From Pyrococcus furiosus DSM 3638 (GTDB lineage Archaea; Methanobacteriota_B; Thermococci; Thermococcales; Thermococcaceae): DNA of 64,000 nt. The notes beneath the pieces were generated by a model. That model saw only the letters and a program-made list of their open reading frames with translations, searched no databases and was not told the DNA's origin. Within the stretch, counting starts at the first letter, position 1. Each line of letters begins with the position of its first letter. The stretch spans positions 1,724,141 to 1,788,140 of the forward strand of contig NC_003413.1 of NCBI RefSeq assembly GCF_000007305.1, written 5' to 3'. Positions 1 through 8,808 of the stretch are shown in pieces. Made by a program: the position numbers and the translations under genes.

Positions 1-755
1 CTAAATTTTTGGAAGAAGGCTATTCTCCGACAGCAAGAGATGCCCTAAGATTTCTAGCAAAGTTAAGAGCCAAGGGGTATTCAATTAGGAGCATTAATCT
101 AGTTGTACAAGCCTTAAAGGCCTATTTTAAGTTTGAAGGACTCAACGAAGAAGCTGAGAGGTTAAGGAATCCAAAAATCCCTAAAACATTACCAAAAAGC
201 CTGACTGAAGAGGAAGTAAAAAAGTTAATTGAAGTTATTCCAAAGGATAAAATTAGAGATAGACTCATAGTTCTTCTTCTCTATGGAACAGGCCTAAGAG
301 TTTCCGAGCTCTGCAATCTTAAAATAGAGGATATTAACTTCGAAAAAGGATTTTTAACTGTGAGAGGGGGAAAAGGTGGAAAAGACAGAACAATCCCAAT
401 TCCACAACCCCTCCTAACCGAGATAAAAAATTATCTGAGAAGGAGAACTGATGACAGCCCATATTTGTTTGTAGAGAGTAGGAGAAAGAATAAGGAGAAG
501 CTCTCTCCAAAAACTGTGTGGAGAATATTAAAAGAATATGGGAGAAAAGCAGGAATAAAAGTCACACCTCATCAACTAAGACATAGCTTCGCCACTCACA
601 TGCTTGAGAGGGGAATAGACATAAGGATAATTCAAGAGCTCCTAGGCCATGCGAGTTTGTCTACAACTCAAATTTACACTAGGGTGACAGCTAAACATCT
701 GAAAGAGGCCGTTGAAAGGGCAAACCTATTGGAAAATTTAATTGGAGGTGAGTAA
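1..755 (+). CDS. xerA: Tyrosine recombinase XerA (5' end cut by window)
   Basis: Site-specific recombinase of the lambda-integrase family; archaeal XerA resolves chromosome dimers at a dif site. The reading frame is open to the window edge, so the start lies upstream; the TTG at 9 is probably not the true start. Counting from that TTG, the catalytic set is complete: Arg about 97 (GTGLRVSEL), Lys about 122 in the beta-hairpin, His188 and Arg191 (HQLRH), His214 (LLGHAS) and the nucleophile Tyr223 (QIYTRV). The N-terminal SAM-like core-binding domain is only partly visible. The stop codon directly abuts the next ATG and the overlapping Shine-Dalgarno, so it probably shares a transcript with the pantoate kinase gene. 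Confidence in the family is very high. Confidence 0.95.
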   Translation, partial: KFLEEGYSPTARDALRFLAKLRAKGYSIRSINLVVQALKAYFKFEGLNEEAERLRNPKIPKTLPKSLTEEEVKKLIEVIPKDKIRDRLIVLLLYGTGLRVSELCNLKIEDINFEKGFLTVRGGKGGKDRTIPIPQPLLTEIKNYLRRRTDDSPYLFVESRRKNKEKLSPKTVWRILKEYGRKAGIKVTPHQLRHSFATHMLERGIDIRIIQELLGHASLSTTQIYTRVTAKHLKEAVERANLLENLIGGE

Positions 756-1661
756 ATGCTAATTAGAGCCTTTGTTCCGGCTCATATAACAGCTTTTTTT
801 GTTCCAATAATTAGAGATAACCCTCAAGATTCAGGCTCCTTAGGAGCGGGGATAAATCTTGAGAAAGGAACAAACGTATTTCTAAACATTGAAGAAGGGC
901 TTGAAAGACATATTCATGTTGCGTTTAATGGTGAACCCGTAAAAAAAGAAGAAGCACCTATAACCATGCATGTGGCTAATAAAATAGTGCCAGAAGACTT
1001 TGTCGGAGAAATAGAAATCTGGCAGTATTTTGATTTCCCAACTGGATATGGATTTGGCAATAGTGCGGGGGGAGCCCTTGGTTCAGCCTTAGTGCTGGGA
1101 TATAAGTTTGGAGGAACAGTGCTTAGCCTAGCAAAAATAGCTCATGAAGCTGAGGTTGTCCATAAGGGTGGATTAGGAGATGTAGTAGCTCAACTCACCG
1201 GAGGAATTGAAATTAGAATAAAAGAAGGAGGCCCAGGAAAGGCTATTGTTGACAACATAATTAACCATGAATATAAAGTTCTTGCAATACCAATCGGAGA
1301 GCTAAGAACAAAAGAAGTCCTCGATGATGATGTTATAAGAACGATAGAAAAAGAGGGCAGAATAAGTCTTCAGAGATTACTTCAAAATCCTACACCAGAA
1401 GTTTTAATGAATGAAGCTCGAAGATTTGCGGAAGCAACTGGACTGTTAAGCAATGACTTATTGGAAATTGCAAGGGAGATAGACAAGGTCATATTCCTCC
1501 CTTCATCAATGATAATGCTCGGAAAAAGCATATTTGCACTTCTTAGAGATGAAGAAGAAAAAAAAGTAAAAGAAGTCCTAAAAGATCTTGATCTGCACTA
1601 TGAAATTTGTAGGGTGTATTGGGGAAAGCCCTTAGTGGAGAGGTGGATACCAAATGAGTAA
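756..1661 (+). CDS. Archaeal pantoate kinase (GHMP family)
   Basis: Phosphorylates pantoate to 4-phosphopantoate, the archaeal route to coenzyme A together with phosphopantothenate synthetase. The 301-residue protein carries the GHMP ATP-binding loop GYGFGNSAGGALGSAL near residues 94-110, an N-terminal PAHITAFF segment and a second Gly-rich motif HKGGLGDVVAQ. ATG 756 is preceded by a perfect GGAGGTGA that overlaps the end of xerA, which fixes the start. The 3' end overlaps the next small gene by 8 bases. Distinguished from mevalonate and homoserine kinases by overall similarity to the COG1829 type; the family assignment is strong and the substrate rests on the archaeal precedent. Confidence 0.88.
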   Translation: MLIRAFVPAHITAFFVPIIRDNPQDSGSLGAGINLEKGTNVFLNIEEGLERHIHVAFNGEPVKKEEAPITMHVANKIVPEDFVGEIEIWQYFDFPTGYGFGNSAGGALGSALVLGYKFGGTVLSLAKIAHEAEVVHKGGLGDVVAQLTGGIEIRIKEGGPGKAIVDNIINHEYKVLAIPIGELRTKEVLDDDVIRTIEKEGRISLQRLLQNPTPEVLMNEARRFAEATGLLSNDLLEIAREIDKVIFLPSSMIMLGKSIFALLRDEEEKKVKEVLKDLDLHYEICRVYWGKPLVERWIPNE

Positions 1662-1869
1662 GGATTTGCTTTTCTGGCTAACTATACTTCTAGTGTTGAT
1701 TTCAGGATACTTGAGTTATAGAAAGAAAAGAATTGAATCACTAACTACCGCCGGACTTGCAGGAGGATTTGCACTTTCATTCATGCTGTATGAAAAGTTC
1801 CCAGTATTATTTTCATTCCTCCTAGGTTTTATAGCAACTTTTGCATTTGAATGGACAAGAAAACGCTAA
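1654..1869 (+). CDS. Small membrane protein, function unknown
   Basis: A 71-residue protein with two hydrophobic segments, about residues 5-22 and 31-62 (the second may be two short helices), and basic ends. ATG 1654 has GAGGTGG upstream inside the pantoate kinase gene, which it overlaps by 8 bases, so it looks like a translated, coupled gene. The end overlaps the convergent trm1 stop by 4 bases. No recognised domain; no function can be assigned. Confidence 0.7.
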   Translation: MSKDLLFWLTILLVLISGYLSYRKKRIESLTTAGLAGGFALSFMLYEKFPVLFSFLLGFIATFAFEWTRKR

Positions 1870-3011
1870 TTTTTCCTCATTACTTCAACAAAAACCTCGT
1901 AAGGAGCGTTAGTCTTTATTCCAGTTGGAGAAAAGTGTGTTCTCGTCGCCTCATACCCCATGCTTTTTAGCTCTTTTATTATTTCTCCAAGTTTCTTTGG
2001 TTCTATCTTGAGCCTTTTTCCCAGGGCGTGGGTATCATAGAATAGAGGGATGTCTAGCTCTTCATGAAGCATGTGGAGTAACTTCAACACTTCTCTATAA
2101 TTTGCAACTTCAAATCCAGACACCAGGAGCTCCAACATTTCACCCACAACTTTTTCATTCTTTAGAGGGCCAAGCCAAAGAGGACCATAGGCGTTTGGGC
2201 GAGTCGAAAGGAAAGATTTTTCCACTTCAAACCTTCCAGTCTTTTCATCAAAGTAAACATATCCAAGATTTTCTAGAGTCTCATCTCCTTTCTTTGCCCC
2301 ATCTTTAAGTTTTACAAATGCTCTAAAGTAATGATCCTTGTAATATGCAAGGAGCACTTCCATTCCCAGGTCATACTTTGCAGCATACCGAGCTATCACT
2401 CCAACTAAAATCCTTGTTCCAACCTCATGACACAGTTCTCCCCTCAAGGGAACTGCTAGGTACTTCCTCAAGCATGCCTTTGGATGAGCTCCACAAAGAG
2501 GAGCACCGTCGGTAGCGGTAACTCCCAATATCCCCTTTCTTTTGACGCTCCTAAGAGCGGTATCTAAAAATTCCATTGGAGACCCAAAAGGGTCGAGATC
2601 TATGAAATGAAAGTACCTATGCTTTTCTGCCATAAGCCTATTTGCATCATCATTATTGATTACTATTGTCTTTTCACCTTCAAAAATTGCCCTTTTAGCG
2701 TTCTCTTTTAATGTTCCCTTAAAGTTTAATAGGACGTTCTTTTTCATGAGTTCATAAGCTAATTCATTAATGTCATTCATCCAAATTTCTTCTGCAGGAG
2801 TCTCTAAGGCAAACCTAATTCCCCGAATTCCAGTTGCAGAAAGTGCATCCAAAACAATCTTAGGTTTTAGAACATTCAATAGCAAAACAACTACATCCCT
2901 ATTTGGAGCCATTCGAGGATTATAAAAAACAGGAGAATCATAAATAGTTTTTGCTTTGGGAACTAAAACTTTAGCTTTCCCCTCATGAACTTCAAATAAT
3001 TCCATAGACAT
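1866..3011 (-). CDS. trm1: tRNA (guanine26-N2)-dimethyltransferase Trm1
   Basis: SAM-dependent enzyme that forms N2,N2-dimethylguanosine at position 26 of tRNA. The 381-residue length is normal for the archaeal enzyme. Visible features are an N-terminal segment with [22 protein letters not shown], the SAM-site [16 protein letters not shown] near residues 55-70, the catalytic-loop motif DLDPFGSP near 138-145, and the zinc-type cysteines of the central part ([12 protein letters not shown]). Transcribed leftwards directly after the L35Ae gene (4-base gap), so the two probably form an operon linking ribosome and tRNA maturation. Function confident. Confidence 0.95.
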   Translation of the reverse strand: MSMELFEVHEGKAKVLVPKAKTIYDSPVFYNPRMAPNRDVVVLLLNVLKPKIVLDALSATGIRGIRFALETPAEEIWMNDINELAYELMKKNVLLNFKGTLKENAKRAIFEGEKTIVINNDDANRLMAEKHRYFHFIDLDPFGSPMEFLDTALRSVKRKGILGVTATDGAPLCGAHPKACLRKYLAVPLRGELCHEVGTRILVGVIARYAAKYDLGMEVLLAYYKDHYFRAFVKLKDGAKKGDETLENLGYVYFDEKTGRFEVEKSFLSTRPNAYGPLWLGPLKNEKVVGEMLELLVSGFEVANYREVLKLLHMLHEELDIPLFYDTHALGKRLKIEPKKLGEIIKELKSMGYEATRTHFSPTGIKTNAPYEVFVEVMRKN

Positions 3012-3015
3012 CCCA

Positions 3016-3279
3016 TTAGACTATTTCCACATAATCTCCTAAGGCCTGTCCTGGAAGTCCTTTTTCAAACCTGGCCCTTACTGCCCCCTTTGTCCCATGA
3101 ACTCTAACTATTTTGCCCTTCAAAATCTTTCCACTTGGACTCTTCCAGAGAACAAGTCTCCCTATGAGTTTTGAAGCTTCTTCCCTACTGTTGACGTCTA
3201 GAGGCTTAATTATCATTACATTGTTGTGTTGGTTCTCCTTACTCCTTCTGTAACTTAGAACGACTCCCTTTATCCTCAT
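3016..3279 (-). CDS. rpl35ae: Ribosomal protein L35Ae (eL33)
   Basis: An 87-residue basic protein of the large ribosomal subunit, found in archaea and eukaryotes. Typical L35Ae features are the N-terminal [20 protein letters not shown], the central [23 protein letters not shown] and the C-terminal [19 protein letters not shown]. First gene of a leftward pair with trm1. Immediately upstream (3280-3370) is an AT-rich gap shared with the rightward gene at 3371, so it carries divergent promoters. Confidence 0.95.
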
Positions 3280-3370
3280 TCTCTCACCCCAGCCTAATTT
3301 TATTATGTTGTTTTTTAAAGATTATTCCCAAGCAAAAAACATTTATAGGTGACCATTCACTCATGCAAAC

Positions 3371-4039
3371 ATGAAAGATTCTATGTTCTTGTATGAATTT
3401 GATCTATTTCGATACTCGAAGGATCTCACAGCATTGTCCTTTTTACTGCTCATAGGCTCCTCTCTTACAGTGCACTGGGTTTCTTTATCAATGAGTTCTT
3501 CTAGGGATCTCCTACATTATCTTGTTCTTCCCCTAATACTTGTTGTAATCCTCCACGAAGGCCTTCATGCCCTCACAGCAAAACTTAGCGGAGCCAAGAC
3601 CAGCTTAGGAGTATTAACTAAATATGGGATCATTTTAGCCGTTTATGTTGGCATTAACACTCCTCTTCCAGTTAAAAAAATAAGATACATCACTATAGCT
3701 CCAATTATTATATCCATTGTGGCGTTCTTCTTTTCCTGGGTTACATATTCTCCCTTCTGGGCCATATTGTACATTTTCAATACCACTGGAATAGTTGGTG
3801 ATCTGATAGTCTTCCTAGTTCTTTCAAAGATGCCCTCCGATGCCATTGTTGTAGATGAGGGGACTATTATGAAGTCAAATGCAGAATTTCCAGAACCTTA
3901 TCCATCTTGGTTCTCTAAGCTTATCATTGGGCTTGCAGTATTGGTATTCCTCTATATTCTCACAAACATTAGAATCGAATTTGAAGTTGTGGGTACTCTT
4001 CCTAATCAGACAATGCCAGTAAATAGTCACTTTGAGTGA
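3371..4039 (+). CDS. DUF3267-like predicted membrane metalloprotease
   Basis: A 222-residue integral membrane protein with about five hydrophobic helices (roughly 20-40, 48-65, 85-100, 105-150, 180-200). The sequence HEGLHALTAKLSG near residues 60-72 is an HExxH zinc-binding motif of the kind found in the DUF3267 putative zincins and site-2-type intramembrane peptidases. No second metal-binding motif is obvious. It stands alone, between divergent rpl35ae and downstream gap. The last codons overlap a TGM-like element proposed for gap. The peptidase activity is inferred from the motif only; substrate unknown. Confidence 0.6.
   Translation: MKDSMFLYEFDLFRYSKDLTALSFLLLIGSSLTVHWVSLSMSSSRDLLHYLVLPLILVVILHEGLHALTAKLSGAKTSLGVLTKYGIILAVYVGINTPLPVKKIRYITIAPIIISIVAFFFSWVTYSPFWAILYIFNTTGIVGDLIVFLVLSKMPSDAIVVDEGTIMKSNAEFPEPYPSWFSKLIIGLAVLVFLYILTNIRIEFEVVGTLPNQTMPVNSHFE
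4027..4039 (+). promoter_or_regulatory. TGM-like (TrmBL1-type) site upstream of gap
   Basis: An inverted repeat TCAC-N5-GTGA with the same spacing as the Thermococcales glycolytic motif TATCAC-N5-GTGATA; the outer positions match imperfectly. It lies upstream of the AT-rich promoter boxes (TTAAAAT at 4049-4055 and TTTATAAT at 4061-4068) and overlaps the stop codon of the preceding gene. A site upstream of BRE/TATA is the arrangement expected for TrmBL1 activation of gluconeogenic genes. The match is partial, so binding is an inference. Confidence 0.45.
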
Positions 4040-4087
4040 AAACAACCCTTAAAATTTCATTTTATAATCTAAATCTGGTGAGGTAAA

Positions 4088-5092
4088 GTGAAAATAAAGG
4101 TCGGAATTAATGGATATGGGACAATTGGAAAGAGGGTAGCCTACGCCGTAACTAAGCAAGATGACATGGAGCTCATAGGAGTTACAAAAACTAAGCCTGA
4201 TTTTGAAGCTTACAGAGCAAAAGAACTTGGAATCCCAGTATACGCCGCAAGTGAGGAATTCCTTCCAAGATTTGAAAAAGCTGGATTTGAGGTTGAAGGA
4301 ACACTCAATGACTTGTTGGAAAAGGTAGACATAATTGTAGATGCAACTCCCGGAGGAATGGGAGAGAAAAATAAGCAACTCTATGAGAAGGCGGGAGTTA
4401 AGGCTATTTTCCAAGGGGGAGAAAAAGCTGAAGTTGCTCAAGTTTCTTTTGTAGCTCAAGCAAACTATGAAGCTGCCCTTGGAAAAGATTACGTGAGGGT
4501 TGTCTCTTGTAACACTACAGGGTTAGTGAGAACTCTCAATGCAATAAAAGATTACGTTGATTACGTATATGCCGTAATGATTAGGAGAGCTGCCGATCCA
4601 AACGACATTAAGAGAGGACCAATAAACGCTATAAAACCGAGCGTAACAATTCCTTCCCACCATGGACCAGATGTGCAAACTGTAATCCCAATAAACATAG
4701 AAACTTCTGCATTTGTAGTCCCAACAACAATTATGCATGTTCACTCAATAATGGTAGAGCTTAAGAAACCCTTAACCAGGGAAGATGTTATTGACATTTT
4801 CGAGAACACAACGAGAGTACTCCTTTTTGAAAAGGAGAAGGGATTCGAGAGCACTGCTCAGCTAATAGAATTCGCTAGGGATTTGCACAGAGAATGGAAC
4901 AATCTTTATGAGATTGCAGTGTGGAAAGAAAGCATAAATGTAAAGGGCAATAGACTCTTCTACATACAGGCAGTTCATCAAGAGAGTGATGTAATTCCCG
5001 AAAATATAGATGCAATAAGGGCAATGTTTGAAATTGCCGAGAAGTGGGAAAGCATAAAGAAGACAAACAAGAGTCTCGGCATACTTAAATAA
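4088..5092 (+). CDS. gap: Phosphorylating glyceraldehyde-3-phosphate dehydrogenase
   Basis: Archaeal class II GAPDH, 334 residues, interconverting glyceraldehyde-3-phosphate and 1,3-bisphosphoglycerate. In Pyrococcus glycolysis uses ferredoxin-dependent GAPOR instead, so this enzyme serves gluconeogenesis. The Rossmann motif [13 protein letters not shown] is at the N-terminus and the catalytic Cys is in VVSCNTTGL near residue 141. The start is GTG at 4088, preceded by GGTGAGG at 4077-4083. A TGM-like element sits upstream. The next gene, 56 bases downstream on the same strand, encodes a small encapsulin-like protein, a pairing described for family 4 encapsulins. Confidence 0.96.
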   Translation: MKIKVGINGYGTIGKRVAYAVTKQDDMELIGVTKTKPDFEAYRAKELGIPVYAASEEFLPRFEKAGFEVEGTLNDLLEKVDIIVDATPGGMGEKNKQLYEKAGVKAIFQGGEKAEVAQVSFVAQANYEAALGKDYVRVVSCNTTGLVRTLNAIKDYVDYVYAVMIRRAADPNDIKRGPINAIKPSVTIPSHHGPDVQTVIPINIETSAFVVPTTIMHVHSIMVELKKPLTREDVIDIFENTTRVLLFEKEKGFESTAQLIEFARDLHREWNNLYEIAVWKESINVKGNRLFYIQAVHQESDVIPENIDAIRAMFEIAEKWESIKKTNKSLGILK

Positions 5093-5148
5093 CTTTTTCC
5101 CAACAAATTTTTTAAGCTTTGAATGCTATGTTAGTATGCGTGTGAGAC

Positions 5149-5448
5149 ATGGAGAACAACAACATAATGTCCCAAGTCAAGGAAATTATTGAAGCTGCAA
5201 TAAAGGAATTAGAAGATGACGGATTTGAGCCAGATATAATCTTAGCTGGCCCTATCTTTATAAGATATCTACCCGAAGATGTCAGACTGAAAGTTTATGA
5301 AATTGAGGAACTAGGAAGTGATGCAATTATAGCAGATTCTAAGTATCTCGGCCAAATTAAGAAAGCAGCCAAAAGAATATCAATTGATCCTCTTCTCCAA
5401 GAAAAAGAATGGGAAAAGATAATTGAAGAGATACCTACTCAAGAATAG
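5149..5448 (+). CDS. HK97 A-domain protein, family 4 encapsulin-like
   Basis: A 99-residue protein that I read as the stand-alone A-domain of the HK97 fold: a helical N-terminus (about 8-24), then alternating strands and helices with [44 protein letters not shown] near residues 35-85. Such truncated encapsulins (family 4) are described from hyperthermophilic archaea next to genes for sugar-phosphate or redox enzymes, GAPDH among them, which are proposed cargo or partners. Here gap lies 56 bases upstream on the same strand. ATG 5149 follows GTGAG at about 5141-5145 and an AT-rich box near 5107-5120, so it may also have its own promoter. Fold assignment is by recognition, not by search; whether it assembles or binds GAPDH cannot be seen. 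Confidence 0.72.
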
Positions 5449-6040
5449 GACCTATTCTCTTTTTCAGAATATATCCCAGTCCTCCACCAATTATAATTCC
5501 AGACACTGCCTGAACTATGTCATTGTAGAATTCAGCTACGGCGCCACCTGGGCCGTATAGAACGTATGCTACAGATACATAACCGAGAACCATGACTATG
5601 CCTCCAAGAACGGTTCCCAGAAGAATTCTTCCATAATTTGTGGTTCCTTTAGAGAACCAGCCCACTATTACACCTTCAGTTCCTTTTATTACCAGCGTAA
5701 AGAGGGCCCAGGATGGATAACCAATTACATCTGCCAAAGCCGAACCAACTCCTCCAGCAAATCCTCCAACTAAAGGTCCAAAGAGAACTGCAACTAGCAT
5801 TATCATTATATCTCCAAAGTTCAAGTAACCCTGAGACGCGGGAATCGGAATTCTAACAAGCATTGTGGTTACCGTTACTGCAGCTGCAGATAGGGCTGAG
5901 ATCGCCACAATTCTTGCAACCCTAAACTTCTCCCTGTTAATGAATATGTAAGCAAAGTACCCAATCGCTACTAGCACGACAATTATCTTAAAGTATGTAG
6001 CATAAGCCTCTAACGTTGCCTCATTCATTGGCATCACCAT
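5435..6040 (-). CDS. ECF transporter S component, probably for a thiamine precursor
   Basis: A 201-residue polytopic membrane protein with about six helices and the Gly/Ala-rich substrate-component pattern ([35 protein letters not shown] at roughly residues 75-110). S components bind a vitamin and dock on a shared ECF energising module, which is not encoded here. The gene is divergent from thiL across a 54-base gap, which suggests a thiamine or hydroxymethylpyrimidine substrate; this is inference from position. Its 3' end overlaps the convergent encapsulin-like gene by 14 bases. Confidence 0.75.
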
Positions 6041-6094
6041 TAAATTAAAACTTGACGATAAATATAAACCTTTAACTTGTTATGGTGAGGAAAG

Positions 6095-7009
6095 ATGAAA
6101 GAGACCGAAATCATCAAGTTGTTTCAAGAAGAATTGAAGTCAAAAGTGCTTGGAGACGATGCAGGATTTATAAAACTTGGGGACAGATGGCTATTACTAA
6201 CAAATGACATGTTAGTGTGGAGAACAGATGTTCCCGACTTCATGACCCCCGAAGAAGCTGGAGCAAAAGTTGTTACAATGAACGTAAGTGACATAGCAGC
6301 CATGGGAGGAAAGCCGATAGGATTCTTCTTTTCTCTGGGACTTCCAAGAGATATTAACGAAAAAACACTAAGAGAAATTGCCAAAGGAATTAAAAGAGGG
6401 ACTAAAAGGTACAATGTGGAGGTTCTAAGTGGAGACACAAACGAGAGCAATGAGCTTGTTATAGACGGAGGAGCCATTGGAGAAGCAGAAAGAATTCTCT
6501 TGAGAAGTGGTGCAAAACCTGGAGAGGTGGTTTGTGTTACTGGAGATCTTGGTAGGCCTCTAACTGCCCTTCTACTATGGTTGAAAGGAGAAAAAATTCC
6601 CAGGGAGATAGCTGAAAAAATGAAAAATCCTATTGCAAGGGTAAGGGAAGGGTTAGAATTAGCAAACTACGCAAGCTCAGCAATTGACATAAGCGATGGA
6701 CTATCGAAGGAACTCTGGGAGATATCAAAAGCGAGTAAAGTAAAAATAGTTATAGACCCAAATTCGCTTCCAGTACATGAAAAGGTTAAAGAGATCGTTA
6801 AAAACCCAGTAGAAGTTGCTCTTGCCAGTGGAGAGGAGTTTGAACTTGTGTTCACGATATCCCAGGAGTATTTGGACATCCTAAGCTTTGAATTTTCTAT
6901 AATTGGAAGAGTCGAAAAAGGAGAAGGAGTGTATACAACAACAGGAGAAAAAGTGCCAATGCGTGGATGGGAACATTTTGCTGGTGGTAATAATGATATT
7001 GGAAGTTAG
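6095..7009 (+). CDS. thiL: Thiamine-monophosphate kinase ThiL
   Basis: Phosphorylates thiamine monophosphate to thiamine pyrophosphate. The 304-residue protein has the AIRS/ThiL pattern: GDDAGFI near residue 19, the metal/nucleotide segment MNVSDIAAMGGKPIGFF near 66-82, LSGDTNES near 112, and the second-domain DISDGLSKELWEI. ATG 6095 follows GGTGAGG. The end overlaps the start of ogt by 17 bases, so translation is probably coupled. No TPP riboswitch was recognised in the short leader. Confidence 0.93.
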   Translation: MKETEIIKLFQEELKSKVLGDDAGFIKLGDRWLLLTNDMLVWRTDVPDFMTPEEAGAKVVTMNVSDIAAMGGKPIGFFFSLGLPRDINEKTLREIAKGIKRGTKRYNVEVLSGDTNESNELVIDGGAIGEAERILLRSGAKPGEVVCVTGDLGRPLTALLLWLKGEKIPREIAEKMKNPIARVREGLELANYASSAIDISDGLSKELWEISKASKVKIVIDPNSLPVHEKVKEIVKNPVEVALASGEEFELVFTISQEYLDILSFEFSIIGRVEKGEGVYTTTGEKVPMRGWEHFAGGNNDIGS

Positions 7010-7517
7010 GAAATTCCAAGTAAAAAATAAAGCAGTTTACATAGGGACATTAAGTGAGGACAAGATTTTTGGAATTATATTTTCTATAGATGAGCCGGAA
7101 GTTATAAGGCATAGAATACCAACGCTAATTAACTTTCTTGAAAAAAGGTTAAACAAAAAACTTGAGATAAAGGAGGGAAATAGCGGATTTTCGGATGTTG
7201 TCTTTAAAACCCTTATAGGAAAAATAAGTAACGAAGAAGCAGCAGAGTTCATTGAAGTCTCCTATTTAACAAAATTTGAAAGAAAGCTGTATATCTATTT
7301 AGTGGAAAACGTTAAAAGAGGAGAGGTAATAACCTATGGAGAGCTTGCAAAGATACTAAACACTTCATCAAGAGCAGTTGGAGCAGCTGTAAAGAGAAAT
7401 CCCTATCCAATAATAGTCCCCTGTCATCGAGTAATAGGCAGGAAAAATCCCTACTTGTATACTCCAAAACCCGAATATAAAAAGTTCCTATTGGAGGTGG
7501 AAGGATGGACAAGCTAA
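6993..7517 (+). CDS. ogt: Methylated-DNA--protein-cysteine methyltransferase
   Basis: Suicide repair protein that takes the methyl group from O6-methylguanine to its own cysteine. The active-site motif IVPCHRVIG and the Asn-hinge/helix segment SSRAVGAAVKRNPYP are present in the C-terminal domain, preceded by an N-terminal domain of low conservation. I take ATG 6993 (174 residues, the usual size) because it is preceded by GGTGGT; a longer frame beginning at 6903 would lie wholly inside thiL and adds a low-complexity Lys/Gln tail unlike the family. It overlaps thiL by 17 bases and the next gene by 13 bases. Confidence 0.93.
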   Translation: MILEVRKFQVKNKAVYIGTLSEDKIFGIIFSIDEPEVIRHRIPTLINFLEKRLNKKLEIKEGNSGFSDVVFKTLIGKISNEEAAEFIEVSYLTKFERKLYIYLVENVKRGEVITYGELAKILNTSSRAVGAAVKRNPYPIIVPCHRVIGRKNPYLYTPKPEYKKFLLEVEGWTS

Positions 7518-8521
7518 AGTTGTACGTAGCTGGATTTCTCGCTCTAATTATAGGTATAGCAGGATTTATAGTGTGGAAGTGGGGCTTTTGGATGCTAATT
7601 AGAATAATTTTAAGCCTGGGATTCCTGGGACTAACATTAATGCTAGCGTTTTTCTTGGCCCTAACAATATATGCAGAGAGCTGGAAATATGCTCTCCTCC
7701 TCCTGCCATTCACAATTATTTCAGGATATGCTACTTATCTTTCAATAACTTGGCAGAAACTCAAAGTAATTGGAGGGATTATATTATTCTTCATAGCCGT
7801 CTTAGCTTTCGGGATATGGTACATAAGCGAACCCGACCTAAGCATTACCGATAGGTTCAGGAGTGCAGAAAAGCTAGAAAGGATGGGGAAATATAAGCAG
7901 GCAGCAAGAAAGTATGAAAAAGCTGGAAACTATCTAAAGGCAGCGGAAATGTACCTAAAGCTAGGATGGCTGGAAAGTGCTGCCTGGGCATATGAAAAGG
8001 CTGGGGAGTATGCAAAGGCCGCCGAACTCTATGAGCAGCTCTATGAGAAAGAAAAGGACACCTACTATCTTAAGGAGGCCCATGAATACTGGAAAAAAGC
8101 AGGAAACATGGAGAGAGCTGCAAAAGCTTTGGAAAGATATGCTCAAGAGGAACCATGGTTCTGGGAGGATGTAGCTAAGTTGTACGAAGAACTTGGAAAT
8201 CAGGAAAAAGCCCGAGAAGCATGGATGAAAGCATTAGAATATTACAAAGGAGAAGCTCAAGAAGAGGGAGTATTTTGGGAAGATGTGGGCAACATAGCGA
8301 GAAAGTTGGGGATGGAAGAATTAGCAAGAGAAGCTTATCAAAAGTTCCTAGAGTACTGCCTAAAGGAAGCCGAAGAGGATCCAATGTGGTGGAAACATGT
8401 TGCTGAGGCTTATGAATATTTAGGGGAGAAAGAGAAAGCGGAAGAAGCTAGAAAGAAGTATGAAGAATATAGGCAAAAGATAATGAAGAGCAACGAAGAA
8501 ACGTCAAACTTCCCCTCATAA
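7505..8521 (+). CDS. Membrane-anchored TPR protein
   Basis: A 338-residue protein with three or four hydrophobic segments in the first 105 residues, followed by a cytoplasmic-type array of tetratricopeptide-like helical pairs from about residue 115 to the end. Repeats of the form GKYKQAARKYEKAGNYLKAAEMYLKLG recur roughly every 20-40 residues, rich in Glu, Lys, Tyr and Trp. Such domains serve as docking platforms; the partner is unknown. ATG 7505 has GGAGGTGG upstream and overlaps ogt, placing it third in the thiL-ogt operon. Confidence 0.75.
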   Translation: MDKLKLYVAGFLALIIGIAGFIVWKWGFWMLIRIILSLGFLGLTLMLAFFLALTIYAESWKYALLLLPFTIISGYATYLSITWQKLKVIGGIILFFIAVLAFGIWYISEPDLSITDRFRSAEKLERMGKYKQAARKYEKAGNYLKAAEMYLKLGWLESAAWAYEKAGEYAKAAELYEQLYEKEKDTYYLKEAHEYWKKAGNMERAAKALERYAQEEPWFWEDVAKLYEELGNQEKAREAWMKALEYYKGEAQEEGVFWEDVGNIARKLGMEELAREAYQKFLEYCLKEAEEDPMWWKHVAEAYEYLGEKEKAEEARKKYEEYRQKIMKSNEETSNFPS

Positions 8522-8543
8522 TCTCTTTTTTTGAAGTCAACAT

Positions 8544-8549
8544 TATAAA
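8544..8549 (+). promoter_or_regulatory. TATA box for the H/ACA guide RNA
   Basis: TATAAA about 28 bases before the first paired base of the RNA (8573), the spacing expected for archaeal TBP-dependent initiation. Confidence 0.6.
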
Positions 8550-8570
8550 CGTCTTAATGTAAAATAATTA

Positions 8571-8788
8571 ACGCCCCCGCAAGCGAGGGCTTGGCTGATC
8601 TTAATGAGGCCAGGTGCGACGCGGGGGCAACAGCCCGGCCTCAGCGAGGTCCCCTCGGGAGGTGCCTTCCGCGTCACGGAGTGCCGTGACCGGGGGTAAC
8701 CCTGGCCGGGCACAGGCCCACCTGGGTTAGCCCGCCTGAGAATGCATACATGCTACGATGAGGGCGGGTGTTACGGGTGGGCCACATA
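8571..8788 (+). ncRNA. Three-hairpin H/ACA guide RNA
   Basis: A GC-rich island of about 218 bases in AT-rich surroundings made of three consecutive hairpins, each closed by a perfect 8-bp stem and followed by ACA. Stem 1 pairs 8573-8580 with 8621-8628, ACA 8630-8632; its upper stem CTTGGC/GCCAGG ends in a K-turn or K-loop with two TGA elements (8596-8598 and 8604-8606). Stem 2 pairs 8633-8640 with 8704-8711, ACA 8712-8714, with an inner hairpin 8673-8690. Stem 3 pairs 8715-8722 with 8776-8783, ACA 8784-8786; upper stem 8731-8736/8763-8768 with TGA at 8737 and 8759. This is the layout of archaeal pseudouridylation guides bound by Cbf5, Nop10, Gar1 and L7Ae. Targets were not determined. Confidence 0.88.
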
Positions 8789-8808
8789 TAAAATTCCAGG
8801 TGAGGGGT

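Noticed and set aside
6041-6094. TPP riboswitch before thiL
   Set aside because: The 54-base gap is too short and lacks the conserved THI-box sequence.
6903-6992. Longer start of ogt inside thiL
   Set aside because: The extra 30 residues are Lys/Gln-rich, lack a Shine-Dalgarno and are unlike the family; ATG 6993 has one.
8571-8788. SRP 7S RNA, RNase P RNA or an intron tRNA as identity of the GC-rich island
   Set aside because: No conserved helix 8 of SRP, no RNase P CR-I/CR-V motifs and no tRNA arms; three ACA-ended hairpins fit H/ACA.
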